Assembly (NCBI RefSeq): GCF_023518235.1
Contig: NZ_CP090423.1
Span: 1,550,001-1,614,000 of the forward strand
Direction: 5' to 3'
Source: Stenotrophomonas maltophilia
GTDB lineage: Bacteria > Pseudomonadota > Gammaproteobacteria > Xanthomonadales > Xanthomonadaceae
DNA: 64,000 nucleotides
In this document: in pieces, positions 1 through 9,271 of the stretch
Numbering within the stretch: position 1 is the first letter of the stretch
Layout: each line of letters opens with the position of its first letter
The notes under the pieces: model-generated
The model's database searches: none
What the model saw: the letters and a program-made list of their open reading frames with translations, nothing else
Told to the model about the DNA's origin: nothing
Made by a program: the position numbers and the translations under genes

Positions 1-1
1 C

Positions 2-490
2 CACCGTGGCGTGAGTGGCCCGGCGATCCTGCAGATCTCTTCGTTCTGGCAACCCGGCGACGCGCTGGAGCTGGACCTGCTGCCCGGTCAGGATGCCGGC
101 GAGTGGCTGCGCCAGATGAAGCGCGAGCGCCCCGCTGCCGAGCTGCGCACGGTACTGGGCGAGGTGCTGCCCAAGCGCTTTGCACAGCGCCTGTGCGAAC
201 ACTGGTTGCCCGACCGCCCGGTGCGCCAGCTGGATGAGCCGGTGCTGCGCCAGGCCGCGCAGCTGCTGGGCGCGTTCCCGCTGGTGGCCAGCGGAACCGA
301 AGGCTATCGCACCGCCGAGGTTACCCTGGGCGGCGTCGATACTGCAGAAGTGTCGTCCTCGACGATGGAGTCCAAGCGCGTGCCCGGCCTGCATTTTGTC
401 GGCGAGGTGCTGGATGTGACCGGCTGGCTGGGCGGATACAACTTCCAGTGGGCCTGGGCCAGCGGCCACGCGGCCGGCGGCGTGGTGTGA
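2..490 (+). CDS. NAD(P)/FAD-dependent oxidoreductase, BaiN/HI0933 family (3' part only)
   Basis: Open from the window edge in the frame beginning at base 2, which reads HRGVSGPAILQISS, a conserved stretch of HI0933/BaiN flavoproteins. The C-terminal end carries TAEVTLGGVDT, then GLHFVGEVLDVTGWLGGYNF and WAWASGHAAG, the typical second FAD-binding segment of the family. About 162 residues are visible from proteins that are usually near 390-420. The family binds FAD and acts on poorly defined substrates; BaiN is named for a bile-acid dehydroxylation role in gut anaerobes that need not apply here. The GTG at 11 is internal, not a start. Family call is firm, substrate unknown. Confidence 0.85.
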   Translation, partial: HRGVSGPAILQISSFWQPGDALELDLLPGQDAGEWLRQMKRERPAAELRTVLGEVLPKRFAQRLCEHWLPDRPVRQLDEPVLRQAAQLLGAFPLVASGTEGYRTAEVTLGGVDTAEVSSSTMESKRVPGLHFVGEVLDVTGWLGGYNFQWAWASGHAAGGVV

Positions 491-581
491 ACCACTTCGC
501 CGTTCGGCGCGCGCAAGGGGGCCGCGCATGGACGGTTCGCCGCGCATCGTGTATCTAGGTTCGCAGATTGGGGAGCAGTGC

Positions 582-2651
582 ATGCAGAACGCGAACGACA
601 TCACCATCCGCCTGCTGATCATCGATGACAGCGGCGAGAATGCCGAAGCCATCGTCAGCACCCTGCGCAACAGCGGCATCGCGGTGCGCCCCTGGCGCCC
701 GCAGGATGCCGCCGAGCTGGCCCAGGTGCTGGCCAGCCAGGCCATCGATCTGGTCCTGGCCTCGCCGTCGCAGGGTATTCCGCTGCCCTTGGTCGCCCAG
801 CACATTGCCGCCAGCGGCAAGGACATCCCGCTGGTGCTGCTGGCCGAACGCATCGACGAGGACGAACTGGTGCAGGCCAGCAGCCACGGCATCCGCGCCC
901 TCGCCCTGCGCCAGCGTGCCGAGCACCTGCTGGCCGTGGTCCGCGACCAGTGGGTCGATCTGCAGGCCCGCCGCGGCCTGCGCCGGATCGAGGCACAGAT
1001 GCGCGAGACCGAGCGCCGCTGCGATGCACTGATCGCCTCCTCGCGCGACCCCATCGCCTATGTGCATGAAGGCATGCACATCCGCGCCAACGACGCCTAC
1101 CTGGAGATGTTCGGCTATGAGCAGTTCGACGACATCGAAGGCATCTCGCTGCTGGACATGGTCGCGGCCCAGCATGTGGAGGGCTTCAAGCAGCTGCTGA
1201 AGGGCCTGAGCCGTGGCGAGGCGCCGCCGCCGCAGTACCAGCTCGACGCGCGCCACGAGGACGGCAGCGCGTTCCCGGCGACGATGGAGTTCACCGCCGC
1301 CACCTACGAAGGTGAATCCTGCCTCCAGGTCGTGCTCCGCCGCCGCATGGAGTTCGATCCGGAGCTGGCGCGCGAGGTCGAGGACCTGCGCCAGCGCGAC
1401 CAGGTCACCGGCCTGCTCAACCGTCCCACCTTCATGCTGCAGCTGGAAAGCGCGGTGGCCCAGGCCGGCCGCAGCGAAGGCCAGTTCGGCCTGCTGCTGA
1501 TCGAGCCGGACCATTACGCACGCCTGCTGCCGGACATCGGCCTGGCCTCGGCCGACACGCTGATTGGCGCCCTGGCCGCCCTGCTCACCGAGGTGGTGGG
1601 CGAACAGGCACAGCTGGCGCGCTTTGGCGAGCACAGCTTCGCCGTGCTGCAGGCCGGCCCATACGCGCAGACCGTCGCACTGGCCGAGCGTATCCGCGAG
1701 GCCTATGCCGCGCATGTGTTCAGCATCGGCGCGCGCTCGGCCACAGTTACCGTCAGCATCGGCGGCGTGCAGGTGGGCGAGAAGATCGCCAGCATCGGCC
1801 AGGTGCTGGCACGTGCCAGCGAGTGCACACAGGCCGCGGCCGAACTGGGCAACACCTGCCGCATCTTCGATCCGGCCGCGGTCGACCGTGTCGAGCAGGA
1901 GCGCGTGCTGCGCTGGGTAGCGCGCATCCGCGAGGCGCTGGCCGGCGACGGCTTCCAGCTGCACTACCAGCCGGTGCTGAACCTGCAGGGCGAGCCGCTG
2001 GAACTGTACGAGGCCTATCTGCGTCTGGAACACAACGGCGAGCTGTTGAGTCCGACCGCTTTCCTTGGCATTGCCGAGGAGCATGGGCTGCTGGCCGACA
2101 TCAATCGCTGGGTGGTCTCCCAGGCCATTTCGGTACTGGGCCAGCGCGCAGCCGAGGGCCATGCCACCCAGGTCCTGGTGAAGGTGACGCCGGAGTCGTT
2201 TGACGACCCGCAGATGGTGGCCACCCTGCGCCGTGAACTGCAGGCACGCGGCGTGCCCGGCGAACGGCTGTGGCTGCATGCGCCGGAAGCCAAGGTGTTC
2301 ACCCACCTGCGCAGCGCCCAGCAGTTCCTGGCCGACGTAGCGCCGCTGGGCTGCCGCATCGGCCTGGAGCAGTTCGGTTCGGGACTGGATTCGTTCCAGC
2401 TGCTGGCGCACTTCCAGCCGCAGTTCCTGAAGCTGGACCGCGGCTTCACCAGTGATCTGGCGGCTACCCGCGAGAACATCGACCGCATCAGCCAGATCAC
2501 CGCGCGCGCGCAGGAAGCCGGCATCCGCACCATCGCCGAGTTCGTCAGCGATGCCAATTCCATGACGCTGCTGTTCAGTGCCGGCGTGGATTACGTGCAG
2601 GGCGATTTTGTCGGCCCGGCGCTGCCGGAGATGGGCTTCGAATTCGGGTGA
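582..2651 (+). CDS. FimX-like regulator: receiver-like, PAS, degenerate GGDEF and EAL domains
   Basis: Predicted cytoplasmic c-di-GMP effector of 689 residues. Order: receiver-like domain (about 8-120), PAS (about 140-270), GGDEF-like (about 285-430), EAL-like (about 445-690). The GGDEF motif is replaced by RFGEHSFAVL and the EAL motif by YEAYLRLE (E at about 477); the DDFGTG motif reads LEQFGSG, so both catalytic sites are lost. This pattern matches FimX of Pseudomonas and Filp/FimX of Xanthomonas, which bind c-di-GMP through the EAL domain and control type IV pilus assembly and twitching (family knowledge). The ATG at 582 has a GGGGAG Shine-Dalgarno six bases upstream; an in-frame ATG at 528 is less well supported. 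The pilus role is inferred. Confidence 0.8.
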   Translation: MQNANDITIRLLIIDDSGENAEAIVSTLRNSGIAVRPWRPQDAAELAQVLASQAIDLVLASPSQGIPLPLVAQHIAASGKDIPLVLLAERIDEDELVQASSHGIRALALRQRAEHLLAVVRDQWVDLQARRGLRRIEAQMRETERRCDALIASSRDPIAYVHEGMHIRANDAYLEMFGYEQFDDIEGISLLDMVAAQHVEGFKQLLKGLSRGEAPPPQYQLDARHEDGSAFPATMEFTAATYEGESCLQVVLRRRMEFDPELAREVEDLRQRDQVTGLLNRPTFMLQLESAVAQAGRSEGQFGLLLIEPDHYARLLPDIGLASADTLIGALAALLTEVVGEQAQLARFGEHSFAVLQAGPYAQTVALAERIREAYAAHVFSIGARSATVTVSIGGVQVGEKIASIGQVLARASECTQAAAELGNTCRIFDPAAVDRVEQERVLRWVARIREALAGDGFQLHYQPVLNLQGEPLELYEAYLRLEHNGELLSPTAFLGIAEEHGLLADINRWVVSQAISVLGQRAAEGHATQVLVKVTPESFDDPQMVATLRRELQARGVPGERLWLHAPEAKVFTHLRSAQQFLADVAPLGCRIGLEQFGSGLDSFQLLAHFQPQFLKLDRGFTSDLAATRENIDRISQITARAQEAGIRTIAEFVSDANSMTLLFSAGVDYVQGDFVGPALPEMGFEFG

Positions 2652-2660
2652 TCCCTGCCT

Positions 2661-2726
2661 GTAGAGCCGAGCCATGCTCGGCTGCCAGGCCCAGGCAAAA
2701 CGTAGCCGAGCATGGCTCGGCTCTAC
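2661..2726. repeat. SMAG-type inverted pair
   Basis: Two GTAG-led palindromes facing each other: GTAGAGCCGAGCCATGCTCGG and its near reverse complement ending CTCGGCTCTAC. This dimer arrangement is typical of SMAG elements in S. maltophilia. It lies between the convergent ends of the FimX-like gene and fabV. Confidence 0.85.
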
Positions 2727-2732
2727 AGAAAC

Positions 2733-2762
2733 AAAAAAAAGGCCGGCGTTCGCCGGCCTTTT
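2733..2762. terminator. Bidirectional intrinsic terminator between the FimX-like gene and fabV
   Basis: A run of eight A, the stem AGGCCGGCG/CGCCGGCCT with loop TT, then a T run. It can end transcription from both sides of the convergent gene pair. Confidence 0.85.
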
Positions 2763-2768
2763 CGTTGA

Positions 2769-4028
2769 TCAGGTCATGTCGACCAGGTTGTCGATCTTCA
2801 CGTCCGGATTGACGTCGGCCTCGTAGTCCACGCCCTCCACGCCAAAGCCGAACAGGCGCAGGAAGTCGGCCTTGTAGCCGGCCAGATCGCTGATCTCGTA
2901 CAGATTCTCGTTGGTCACCTGCGGCCACAGCGCGACGACCTTGCCCTGCACATCGGCGGCCATCTCCTTGTAGTCGGCGCGCAGGCGGCCTTCCTCATCG
3001 ATCAACGCGACGCTATGGCCGTCGCCATCGACCAGGGCGTGGCGCAGGCGATCGATCGCCACGCCGTCGGCCTTGCCGCCGTAGAGGATGTCGTAGAGCA
3101 CGTCCAGCTGCTCGATGCAGCCTTCGTGGGTGCCCTTTTCCTTCATCACCTTGAACAGCAGCGACAGGTACAGCGGCATGGTCGGAATGGCCGAGCTGGC
3201 CTGGGTGACCACGGCCTTGAGCACCGATACACGCGCATCGCCGCCGATTTTCGCCAGCTTCTCGCGCAGGCCCAGCACCTTGTTGTCCAGGTCCTTCTTG
3301 GCAGCGCCGATCGAACCGTTCCAGTAGATGGCCTGGGTGATCTCCTCGCCCACGTAGGTGAAGGCGGTGGTGGTGCAGCCGTTGGCCAGCACGCCGGCAT
3401 CGGCCAGCGCGTCGATCCACATCTGCCAGTCTTCACCGCCCATCACCGCAACGGTACCGGCGATTTCTTCCGGGGTGGCCGGCTGCAGGTGGGTCTCGGT
3501 CAGCACTTCCTTGTCGGTATCCAGGCCACGCAGCGTGATCGGCTCGCCGATCGGCTTCAGCGTGGAGCTGATGACCTCGCCGGTCTTGGGATGCTTGCGG
3601 CGCGGCGCGGCCAGGCTGTAGACGACCTGGTCGACCTGGCCGAGATCGGCCTTGATCATCTCGATGGTCCTGGCCTTCACTTCATCGGAGAAGGCATCGC
3701 CATTGATGCTCTTGGCGTACAGGCCGGCTTCGTCGGCGTACTTGTGGAACGCCGCCGAGTTGTACCAGCCCGCCGTGCCCGGCTTGGTCTCGCTGCCCGG
3801 GCGCTCGAAGAAGATGCCCAGGGTCGCCGCGCCACTGCCGAAGGCAGCGGTGATGCGCGCGGCCAGGCCGTAGCCGGTGGAGGCGCCGATCACCAGCACG
3901 CGCTTGGGGCCATTCTGGATCGGCGGACGCGCGCGGATGTAATCGATCTGCTGCTTGACCGCGGCCTCGCAGCCGGTCGGGTGGGTGGTGACGCAGATGA
4001 AGCCGCGGACGCGCGGTTTGATGACCAT
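2769..4028 (-). CDS. fabV: Enoyl-[acyl-carrier-protein] reductase (NADH), FabV
   Basis: Catalyses the last step of each fatty-acid elongation cycle, reducing trans-2-enoyl-ACP in the cytosol. The protein has 419 residues, within the usual FabV length (about 400). The nucleotide-binding segment [16 protein letters not shown] lies at about 44-59. The catalytic Y-X8-K motif reads [10 protein letters not shown] with Tyr235 and Lys244, the positions known for FabV. GAGG lies five bases before the ATG. FabV is naturally tolerant to triclosan, and it is the typical Xanthomonadaceae isozyme. It is convergent with the FimX-like gene and shares its terminator. Confidence 0.97.
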   Translation of the reverse strand: MVIKPRVRGFICVTTHPTGCEAAVKQQIDYIRARPPIQNGPKRVLVIGASTGYGLAARITAAFGSGAATLGIFFERPGSETKPGTAGWYNSAAFHKYADEAGLYAKSINGDAFSDEVKARTIEMIKADLGQVDQVVYSLAAPRRKHPKTGEVISSTLKPIGEPITLRGLDTDKEVLTETHLQPATPEEIAGTVAVMGGEDWQMWIDALADAGVLANGCTTTAFTYVGEEITQAIYWNGSIGAAKKDLDNKVLGLREKLAKIGGDARVSVLKAVVTQASSAIPTMPLYLSLLFKVMKEKGTHEGCIEQLDVLYDILYGGKADGVAIDRLRHALVDGDGHSVALIDEEGRLRADYKEMAADVQGKVVALWPQVTNENLYEISDLAGYKADFLRLFGFGVEGVDYEADVNPDVKIDNLVDMT

Positions 4029-4194
4029 GGATACCTCGGGTTGGCAGATGCGGCGCGCGGGGCGCTCAGCAGGAGTACGGGCGGGCGCCTGCGCGCGCGA
4101 ACCGCAGGATCGTAGTGCGCGGGGGCCGATTGCACAACCGACGCTGGCGTAGGGTGGGGTTTGTTCTGCAGGGTTGCACCCTGCACCCGCCGAA

Positions 4195-4222
4195 TCAACG
4201 TCAACGTCAACGTCAACGTCAA
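4195..4222. repeat. TCAACG hexanucleotide tandem run
   Basis: TCAACG repeated four times plus four bases (28 bp), directly before the long-hairpin element. In the related element at 22.5 kb the corresponding spacer is a degenerate purine-rich stretch, so the length of this run may vary between strains. Confidence 0.8.
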
Positions 4223-4242
4223 AAGCGAGCTACCTGTGGGAT

Positions 4243-4344
4243 GGCGGGGCGGGTCCGGTTGCGGGGGACACCGTAAACCCATCCTTGGGGGCTTGGCCGC
4301 GGCATCCATGCCGCGGACACCCCCGCAACCGGACCCACCCCGCC
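4243..4344. repeat. 102-bp long-hairpin element, copy 1
   Basis: Arms of 25 bp (4243-4267 and 4320-4344), complementary except for one position. The loop has its own hairpin centred on GCGGCATCCATGCCGC (about 4300-4315). It matches copies at 22534-22635 and 22786-22887 in length and plan. Confidence 0.8.
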
Positions 4345-4573
4345 TTCGACAGTTCTCTGCGATCTGTCGGAACCGCATTCTGCTCTGGTGGGTGTCGACC
4401 TTGGTCGACACCTACCAACAGCCGCAGGAATGATCTGGGGCAGAGCCCCCTGAGTCAGGGGGCGGCCGCGAAGCGGCGGGGGTCTGGGAGCTGGTAAGTG
4501 GGGCCCACGGTTCGCGCAGCGAAGCGTGGGAGCGACAGCGCGCATGCGATGACGCGTACCAGCCCTGCAACAC

Positions 4574-4598
4574 AAAAAACCCCGCTTGCGCGGGGTTC
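4574..4598 (-). terminator. Intrinsic terminator after secF
   Basis: Read on the minus strand, the stem AACCCCGC/GCGGGGTT with a short loop is followed by a U run. It lies about 25 bases beyond the secF stop. Confidence 0.8.
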
Positions 4599-4623
4599 TC
4601 TGTGTGTTGCATGCCGCAGGTGA

Positions 4624-5604
4624 TTACGGGCGACGGGCCAGGGCCTCGACGTCCTTTGCCTTGGGCAGCAGGTCCTGCTTGCTGACGCGCAGGAAACCGA
4701 TCGTCAGCATCGGCACCGCCACCAGGATCGAGGACAGCACCACGATCACCGCACCAATCATGTGCGTCTCGGCCAGGCCTTCCATCGAGCTGCCGCCGTA
4801 CAGGTACAGGGCCAGCGCCGACAGGAAGAACATCACCGCGGTGATCACCGTACGCGACAGCGTCTGGTTGATCGAACGGTTCAGCACTTCCATCGAGTCC
4901 ACGCGCAGGCTGCGGAAGTTCTCGCGGACGCGGTCGAAGACCACGATGATGTCGTTGATCGCAAAGCCCATCACCGACAGCAGGCCGGCCAGCACGGTCA
5001 GGTCGAACTCACGGCCCAGCAGGGACACGTAAGCCACCGTCACGATCAGGTCGAACATCGCCACGATGCTGGCGGTGACCGCGAACTTCCATTCGAAGCG
5101 CACCGCGATGTAGATCAGGAAGCCGGCCAGCATGAAGATGGTGGCATACAGGCCATTCATCGCCAGGTCCTTGCCGATCTGCGGACCCACGAACTCGTTA
5201 CGCAACACCGTGGCCTGGTTGTCGGCCGACGACAGCGCCTTCACCACAGCCGCAGCGGTCGCCTTGTCTTCGGTGGCGGCAGCGCCGGTACCCGGGGCGT
5301 GCTCGCCGTGCGGAGCCAGGCGGATCAGCAGGTCGGTGTTGCCACCGACACTCTGCACCTGGGCGCCATCAAAGCCATTCTGCTCGAGCTTGGTACGGAC
5401 CTGCTCGACGTCCACCGGCTTGTCGAAGCGGGCTTCGATCAGGGTGCCGCCGGTGAAGTCCAGCGCGTAGTTGAAACCCTTGAACGCGATGATGCTGATC
5501 GACGCCAGGAACACCACGATGGTGACTGCCATGGCGACATGGCGCCAACGCATGAAGTCGATCTTGGTGTCGTTCGGGAGGATATGCAGCGGAAACAGTT
5601 TCAT
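4624..5604 (-). CDS. secF: Protein translocase subunit SecF
   Basis: Inner-membrane SecDF subunit that uses the proton gradient to help move proteins out through SecYEG. It has 326 residues. The first membrane helix is at about 22-45, followed by the conserved ALDFTGGTLIEARF motif at the start of the periplasmic P1-like domain. Five more helices lie in the C-terminal half, with GFAINDIIVVFDRVREN, the SecF signature, in the fourth-fifth helix region. It lies 16 bases downstream of secD in the same operon, as in most proteobacteria. Confidence 0.97.
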   Translation of the reverse strand: MKLFPLHILPNDTKIDFMRWRHVAMAVTIVVFLASISIIAFKGFNYALDFTGGTLIEARFDKPVDVEQVRTKLEQNGFDGAQVQSVGGNTDLLIRLAPHGEHAPGTGAAATEDKATAAAVVKALSSADNQATVLRNEFVGPQIGKDLAMNGLYATIFMLAGFLIYIAVRFEWKFAVTASIVAMFDLIVTVAYVSLLGREFDLTVLAGLLSVMGFAINDIIVVFDRVRENFRSLRVDSMEVLNRSINQTLSRTVITAVMFFLSALALYLYGGSSMEGLAETHMIGAVIVVLSSILVAVPMLTIGFLRVSKQDLLPKAKDVEALARRP

Positions 5605-5620
5605 TGTGCGTGTCCTCCCG

Positions 5621-7477
5621 TCAGATGGCCACGTTCTGGAGCTTCTTGCGGCGGCCGTAGATCAGCGTCGCCAGCGCACGCGACACGGTGATCGCGGTGA
5701 ACATGGAGGCGAAAATACCGATGATCATGGTCAGCGCGAAGCCCTTCAGCGGACCGGTACCGAATGCGAACAACGCCACACCGACGATCAGGCCGGTCAG
5801 GTTGGCGTCGAGGATGGTGCCCGAGGCTCGCTCGTAACCGGTCACGATCGCGGTCTTGCCCGGCACGCCGGCACGCAGCTCTTCACGGATACGCTCGTTG
5901 ATCAGCACGTTGGCGTCCACCGACAGGCCAACCGACAACGCCAGGCCGGCGAAGCCCGGCAGGGTCATGGTCGCGCCGAACAGCGACATCACCGCCACCA
6001 CGATCAGCAGGTTGAACAGCATCGCCGCCGAGGTGATCACGCCGAACATGCGGTAGTACACGCTGAAAAACACCAGAGTGAACAGGAATGCGAACACCAC
6101 CGCGCGCATGCCGTTCTTGACATTCTCGGCACCGAGGCTCGGGCCGACCACACGCTCTTCGACGAAGTCCATCGGCGCGGCCAGCGAACCGGACTTCAGC
6201 AGCTTGGCCAGGTCTTCGGCTTCCTTCTTCTGCAGGCCGGTGGTCTGGAAGTTCTTGCCGAACACGCCGTTGATGTTGGCCACCGAGATCACTTCCTCGT
6301 TGACCTTGAAGCCACGCACTTCCTGGCCGTCAACGACGGTCACGGTCGGCACGCGTTCGGTGTAGACCACCGCCATCGGCTTGTTCACGTTGGCGCTGGT
6401 GAAGTCGAACATGCGCTGGCCGCCGACATTGTTCAGCGTCACGCTGACCGCCGGCGAGCCGCTGTTGGAGTCGGTCACCGCCTGCGCGCCGACCATCTGG
6501 TCGCCGGTGACGATCACGCGCTTGTTCAGCAGGATCGGACCGCCGCCGTCACGGCGCTGGTAGACCTTGGCTTCCGGCGGGATGCGGCCGGAGCTGATCG
6601 CGTCCTGTGCGTTGCCTTCCACCACCGCGCGATATTCCAGGGTGGCGGTGGCGCCGATCATGCGCTTGGCTTCGGCGGTGTCCTGCACGCCCGGCAGCTG
6701 CACGACCACGCGGTCGGCACCCTGGCGCTGGATGATCGGCTCGGCCACGCCGAGCTGGTTGACGCGGTTGCGCAGGGTATTGATGTTCTGCTCGATGGCA
6801 CCGTTGGCGATCTGTGCGATCTCGGCTTCCGGCACGGTCACCGTGATGCGGCTGCCACTGACGTCATAGCCGAGGGTCGGCTGCGCCTTGACCAGGGCGG
6901 CGCGGGCACGCTGCGCGGCGTCATCGCCGGCGGACGGGCTCAGGTTGGCCACGATGCTGTTGTCCGCACGGCGCTCCACCGACTGGTAGGCGATGCGGGC
7001 GTCACGCAGGGTGCTGCGCACGTCTTCGGTATAGGCATCCAGGCGCTTGTCCAGCGCAGCCTTCTGGTCGACCTGCAGCACGAAGTGCACGCCACCCTGC
7101 AGGTCCAGGCCCAGCACCATCGGGCGGCCGCCGAGCTTGGACAGCCAGTCCGGCACGGTCGAGGCCAGGTTCAGGGCCACGGTGTACTTTTCACCGACGG
7201 TGTCACGCAGCGCATCGCTGGCCGCGGACTGCGCCTTCAGGTCCGGCAGGCGGACGATCAGGCTTTCCCCTTCCTTCTCGGCACCGAGGGTGGTGACACC
7301 GGCCGTCTTCAGGTCGGCCAGCACACGGTCGCGCAGCGCATCGTCGATCTGCCCGCCACGGTTGGCGGTGATCTGGATGGCCGGGTCCTTCTGGTAGATG
7401 TTGGGCAGCGCGTACAGCGCGCTGAGCGCCAGTACGATCAGGATGACGACGTACTTCCAGCGTGGAAATTCGAGCAT
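5621..7477 (-). CDS. secD: Protein translocase subunit SecD
   Basis: Partner of SecF in the proton-driven SecDF motor. It has 618 residues from the ATG that gives the family N-terminus MLEFPRWKYVVILIVLALS. The first helix is at about 9-27. The large periplasmic domain carries GLDLQGGVHFVLQVD, and the C-terminal half has five helices including LSVGLSVDANVLINERIREE (the proton-path Asp region). An in-frame ATG at 7501 would add eight residues; neither start has a strong Shine-Dalgarno, so I followed the family N-terminus. Operon yajC-secD-secF. Confidence 0.96.
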   Translation of the reverse strand: MLEFPRWKYVVILIVLALSALYALPNIYQKDPAIQITANRGGQIDDALRDRVLADLKTAGVTTLGAEKEGESLIVRLPDLKAQSAASDALRDTVGEKYTVALNLASTVPDWLSKLGGRPMVLGLDLQGGVHFVLQVDQKAALDKRLDAYTEDVRSTLRDARIAYQSVERRADNSIVANLSPSAGDDAAQRARAALVKAQPTLGYDVSGSRITVTVPEAEIAQIANGAIEQNINTLRNRVNQLGVAEPIIQRQGADRVVVQLPGVQDTAEAKRMIGATATLEYRAVVEGNAQDAISSGRIPPEAKVYQRRDGGGPILLNKRVIVTGDQMVGAQAVTDSNSGSPAVSVTLNNVGGQRMFDFTSANVNKPMAVVYTERVPTVTVVDGQEVRGFKVNEEVISVANINGVFGKNFQTTGLQKKEAEDLAKLLKSGSLAAPMDFVEERVVGPSLGAENVKNGMRAVVFAFLFTLVFFSVYYRMFGVITSAAMLFNLLIVVAVMSLFGATMTLPGFAGLALSVGLSVDANVLINERIREELRAGVPGKTAIVTGYERASGTILDANLTGLIVGVALFAFGTGPLKGFALTMIIGIFASMFTAITVSRALATLIYGRRKKLQNVAI

Positions 7478-7538
7478 TGCTTGGGTCCCGCGCGGCGCCA
7501 TCCCCGGCGCCGCGGTTGTGCATCGGAAAGGGAGTGGC

Positions 7539-7883
7539 TTACTGGGCCGACTTCAGGGTGCCGGCCGGCAGCACGTTGCCGACGGCGCCCTTCTGCACGC
7601 GGATGCGCACGTTGTCGGCCACTTCGATGGTGATGAAGTTGTCGCCGATGTCGGTGACGATGCCGGCGATGCCACCGTTGGTCAGCACTTCGTCGCCACG
7701 CTTGATCTTCTCCAGCATGGCCTTGTGCTCCTTCTGCCGCTTCATCTGCGGGCGGATCATCAGGAAGTACATGATGGCGATCAGGATGATCGGGAACAGC
7801 AGCGTGGTCAGGCCCATGCCCTGCGGTTGGCCGCCGGCGGCCTGGGCGTGGGCGGCGGGAATCAGGAAGGCAAGCAGGTTCAT
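7539..7883 (-). CDS. yajC: Preprotein translocase subunit YajC
   Basis: Small single-span membrane protein associated with SecDF. It has 114 residues, with one helix at about 24-44 (GLTTLLFPIILIAIMYFLM) followed by RPQMKRQKEH and the conserved KRGDEVLTNGGIAGIV core. The ATG at 7883 has AAAGGA upstream (AAAGGACCAACG before the ATG). It is first of yajC-secD-secF, downstream of tgt, the usual proteobacterial order. Confidence 0.96.
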   Translation of the reverse strand: MNLLAFLIPAAHAQAAGGQPQGMGLTTLLFPIILIAIMYFLMIRPQMKRQKEHKAMLEKIKRGDEVLTNGGIAGIVTDIGDNFITIEVADNVRIRVQKGAVGNVLPAGTLKSAQ

Positions 7884-8017
7884 CGTTGGTCCTTTGGTTG
7901 GGCGGCGCTCCCGTCCCTTCAGGGGCGGGGGTGTCGACCGCGGATCTGGGTCAGCCTTGAAGTATGCCACGGCCCCAGGCGTTCGTCCTTGGGCCGTTCG
8001 GCAGGGGGCATCCGGAG

Positions 8018-9148
8018 TTACAGGGGCGGGGCCACCGCCCCACGTGCCGCGTAGAAGGACTCGCGGAAGGCCAGGAAGGTTCCCGCCTCGATCGCGGCCC
8101 GGATGTCGGCCATCAGTTTTTCGTAATAGAACAGGTTGTGCAGGGTGCCCAGCATCGGCGCCAGCATCTCGTTGCAGCGGTCCAGGTGACGCAGGTAGGA
8201 GCGGGTATAGCCGCCGGTGCAGGCCACGCAGCCGCAGCCCGGCTCGATCGGATCCATGTCGCGCGCGTACTGGGAATTGCGGATGCGAACGGTGCCGAAC
8301 GAGGTGAAATAGTGGCCGTTGCGCGCATTGCGGGTCGGCATCACGCAATCGAACATATCCACGCCGCGGGCCACGCCTTCCACCAGGTCTTCCGGCCGGC
8401 CCACGCCCATCAGGTAGCGCGGGCGGTCGCCGGGCAGCTCCGGGTCCAGGTGGTCGAGCATGGCGTTGCGCTCGTGCTCCGGCTCGCCCACGGCCAGGCC
8501 GCCGATGGCATAGCCATCGAAGCCGATCGCCTGCAGGGCCTCGGCCGAGCGGCTGCGCAGGTCGGTATGCACCCCGCCCTGCACGATGCCGAACAGGGCT
8601 GCGTCGTTGCCCAGCTCGTCATGCGCGTTGCGGCTTCGCTGGGCCCAGCGCAGGCTCAGCTCCATCGAACGGCGGGCAACATCCTCGGTGGCCGGGTACG
8701 GGGTGCACTCGTCGAAGATCATCACCACGTCCGAATCGAGCACCTTCTGGATCTTCATGCTCTCCTCCGGGCCCAGGAACACGCGGGCACCGTCGGTGGG
8801 CGAGGCAAAGGTCACGCCCTGCTCGGTGATCTTGCGGCGGTGGGCCAGCGAGAACACCTGGAAACCGCCGGAGTCGGTCAGGATCGGGCCGTCCCAGCGG
8901 CAGAAGCCATGCAGGCCACCGTGGTCGGCGATGATGTCCAGGCCCGGGCGCAGGTACAGGTGGAAGGTGTTGCCGAGGATGATCTCGGCGCCCAGCGCAC
9001 GCACCTGGTCCGGCAGGATGCCCTTGACCGAGCCATACGTTCCCACCGGCATGAAAGCCGGCGTTTCCACCGTGCCACGCGGGAAGGTCAGGCGGCCACG
9101 ACGGGCACGGCCATCGCGGGTCTTGAGCTGGAACTGCAGTCGGGACAT
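8018..9148 (-). CDS. tgt: Queuine/preQ1 tRNA-guanine transglycosylase
   Basis: Exchanges G34 for preQ1 in tRNA-Asp, -Asn, -His and -Tyr, a step of queuosine synthesis. It has 376 residues. The active-site segment [13 protein letters not shown] has Asp92 (Asp89 in E. coli numbering). A second conserved Asp lies in [13 protein letters not shown], and the zinc site is CGCVAC with a downstream His. Gene order queA-tgt-yajC-secD-secF matches other gammaproteobacteria and suggests one transcription unit or a closely spaced set, although a SMAG pair separates queA from tgt. Confidence 0.97.
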   Translation of the reverse strand: MSRLQFQLKTRDGRARRGRLTFPRGTVETPAFMPVGTYGSVKGILPDQVRALGAEIILGNTFHLYLRPGLDIIADHGGLHGFCRWDGPILTDSGGFQVFSLAHRRKITEQGVTFASPTDGARVFLGPEESMKIQKVLDSDVVMIFDECTPYPATEDVARRSMELSLRWAQRSRNAHDELGNDAALFGIVQGGVHTDLRSRSAEALQAIGFDGYAIGGLAVGEPEHERNAMLDHLDPELPGDRPRYLMGVGRPEDLVEGVARGVDMFDCVMPTRNARNGHYFTSFGTVRIRNSQYARDMDPIEPGCGCVACTGGYTRSYLRHLDRCNEMLAPMLGTLHNLFYYEKLMADIRAAIEAGTFLAFRESFYAARGAVAPPL

Positions 9149-9203
9149 GGAGCGGTCGTTCAGGCAAATAGTCGCCTATTGTCTCCCAAAGCGGCCGATG
9201 CCG

Positions 9204-9269
9204 GTAGCGCCGGGCCATGCCCGGCGCCCCTTGGGCCCTCCCTCCCCGCCGGGCATGGCCCGGCGCTAC
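9204..9269. repeat. SMAG-type inverted pair between queA and tgt
   Basis: GTAGCGCCGGGCCATGCCCGG and its reverse complement ending CCCGGCGCTAC face each other across a short spacer. The element lies inside the presumed queA-tgt operon and could act as an RNA-processing or partial termination site. Confidence 0.8.
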
Positions 9270-9271
9270 CG

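Larger units (their letters stand above)
4029..4623. other. Gene-free interval between fabV and secF, rich in repeats
   Basis: No convincing gene. It holds a TCAACG hexamer run, a 102-bp long-hairpin element, the palindrome GTGTCGACCTTGGTCGACAC near 4388-4410, and the secF terminator. Short open frames across it are repeat-derived and lack ribosome-binding sites. Confidence 0.75.

Noticed and set aside
555..2675. 706-codon minus-strand frame opposite the FimX-like gene
   Set aside because: Shadow of a multi-domain protein with recognisable motifs; no ribosome-binding site.
4161..4612. Small frames in the fabV-secF gap
   Set aside because: Formed by the hexamer run and hairpin element; residues such as NVNVNVNV reflect the repeat.
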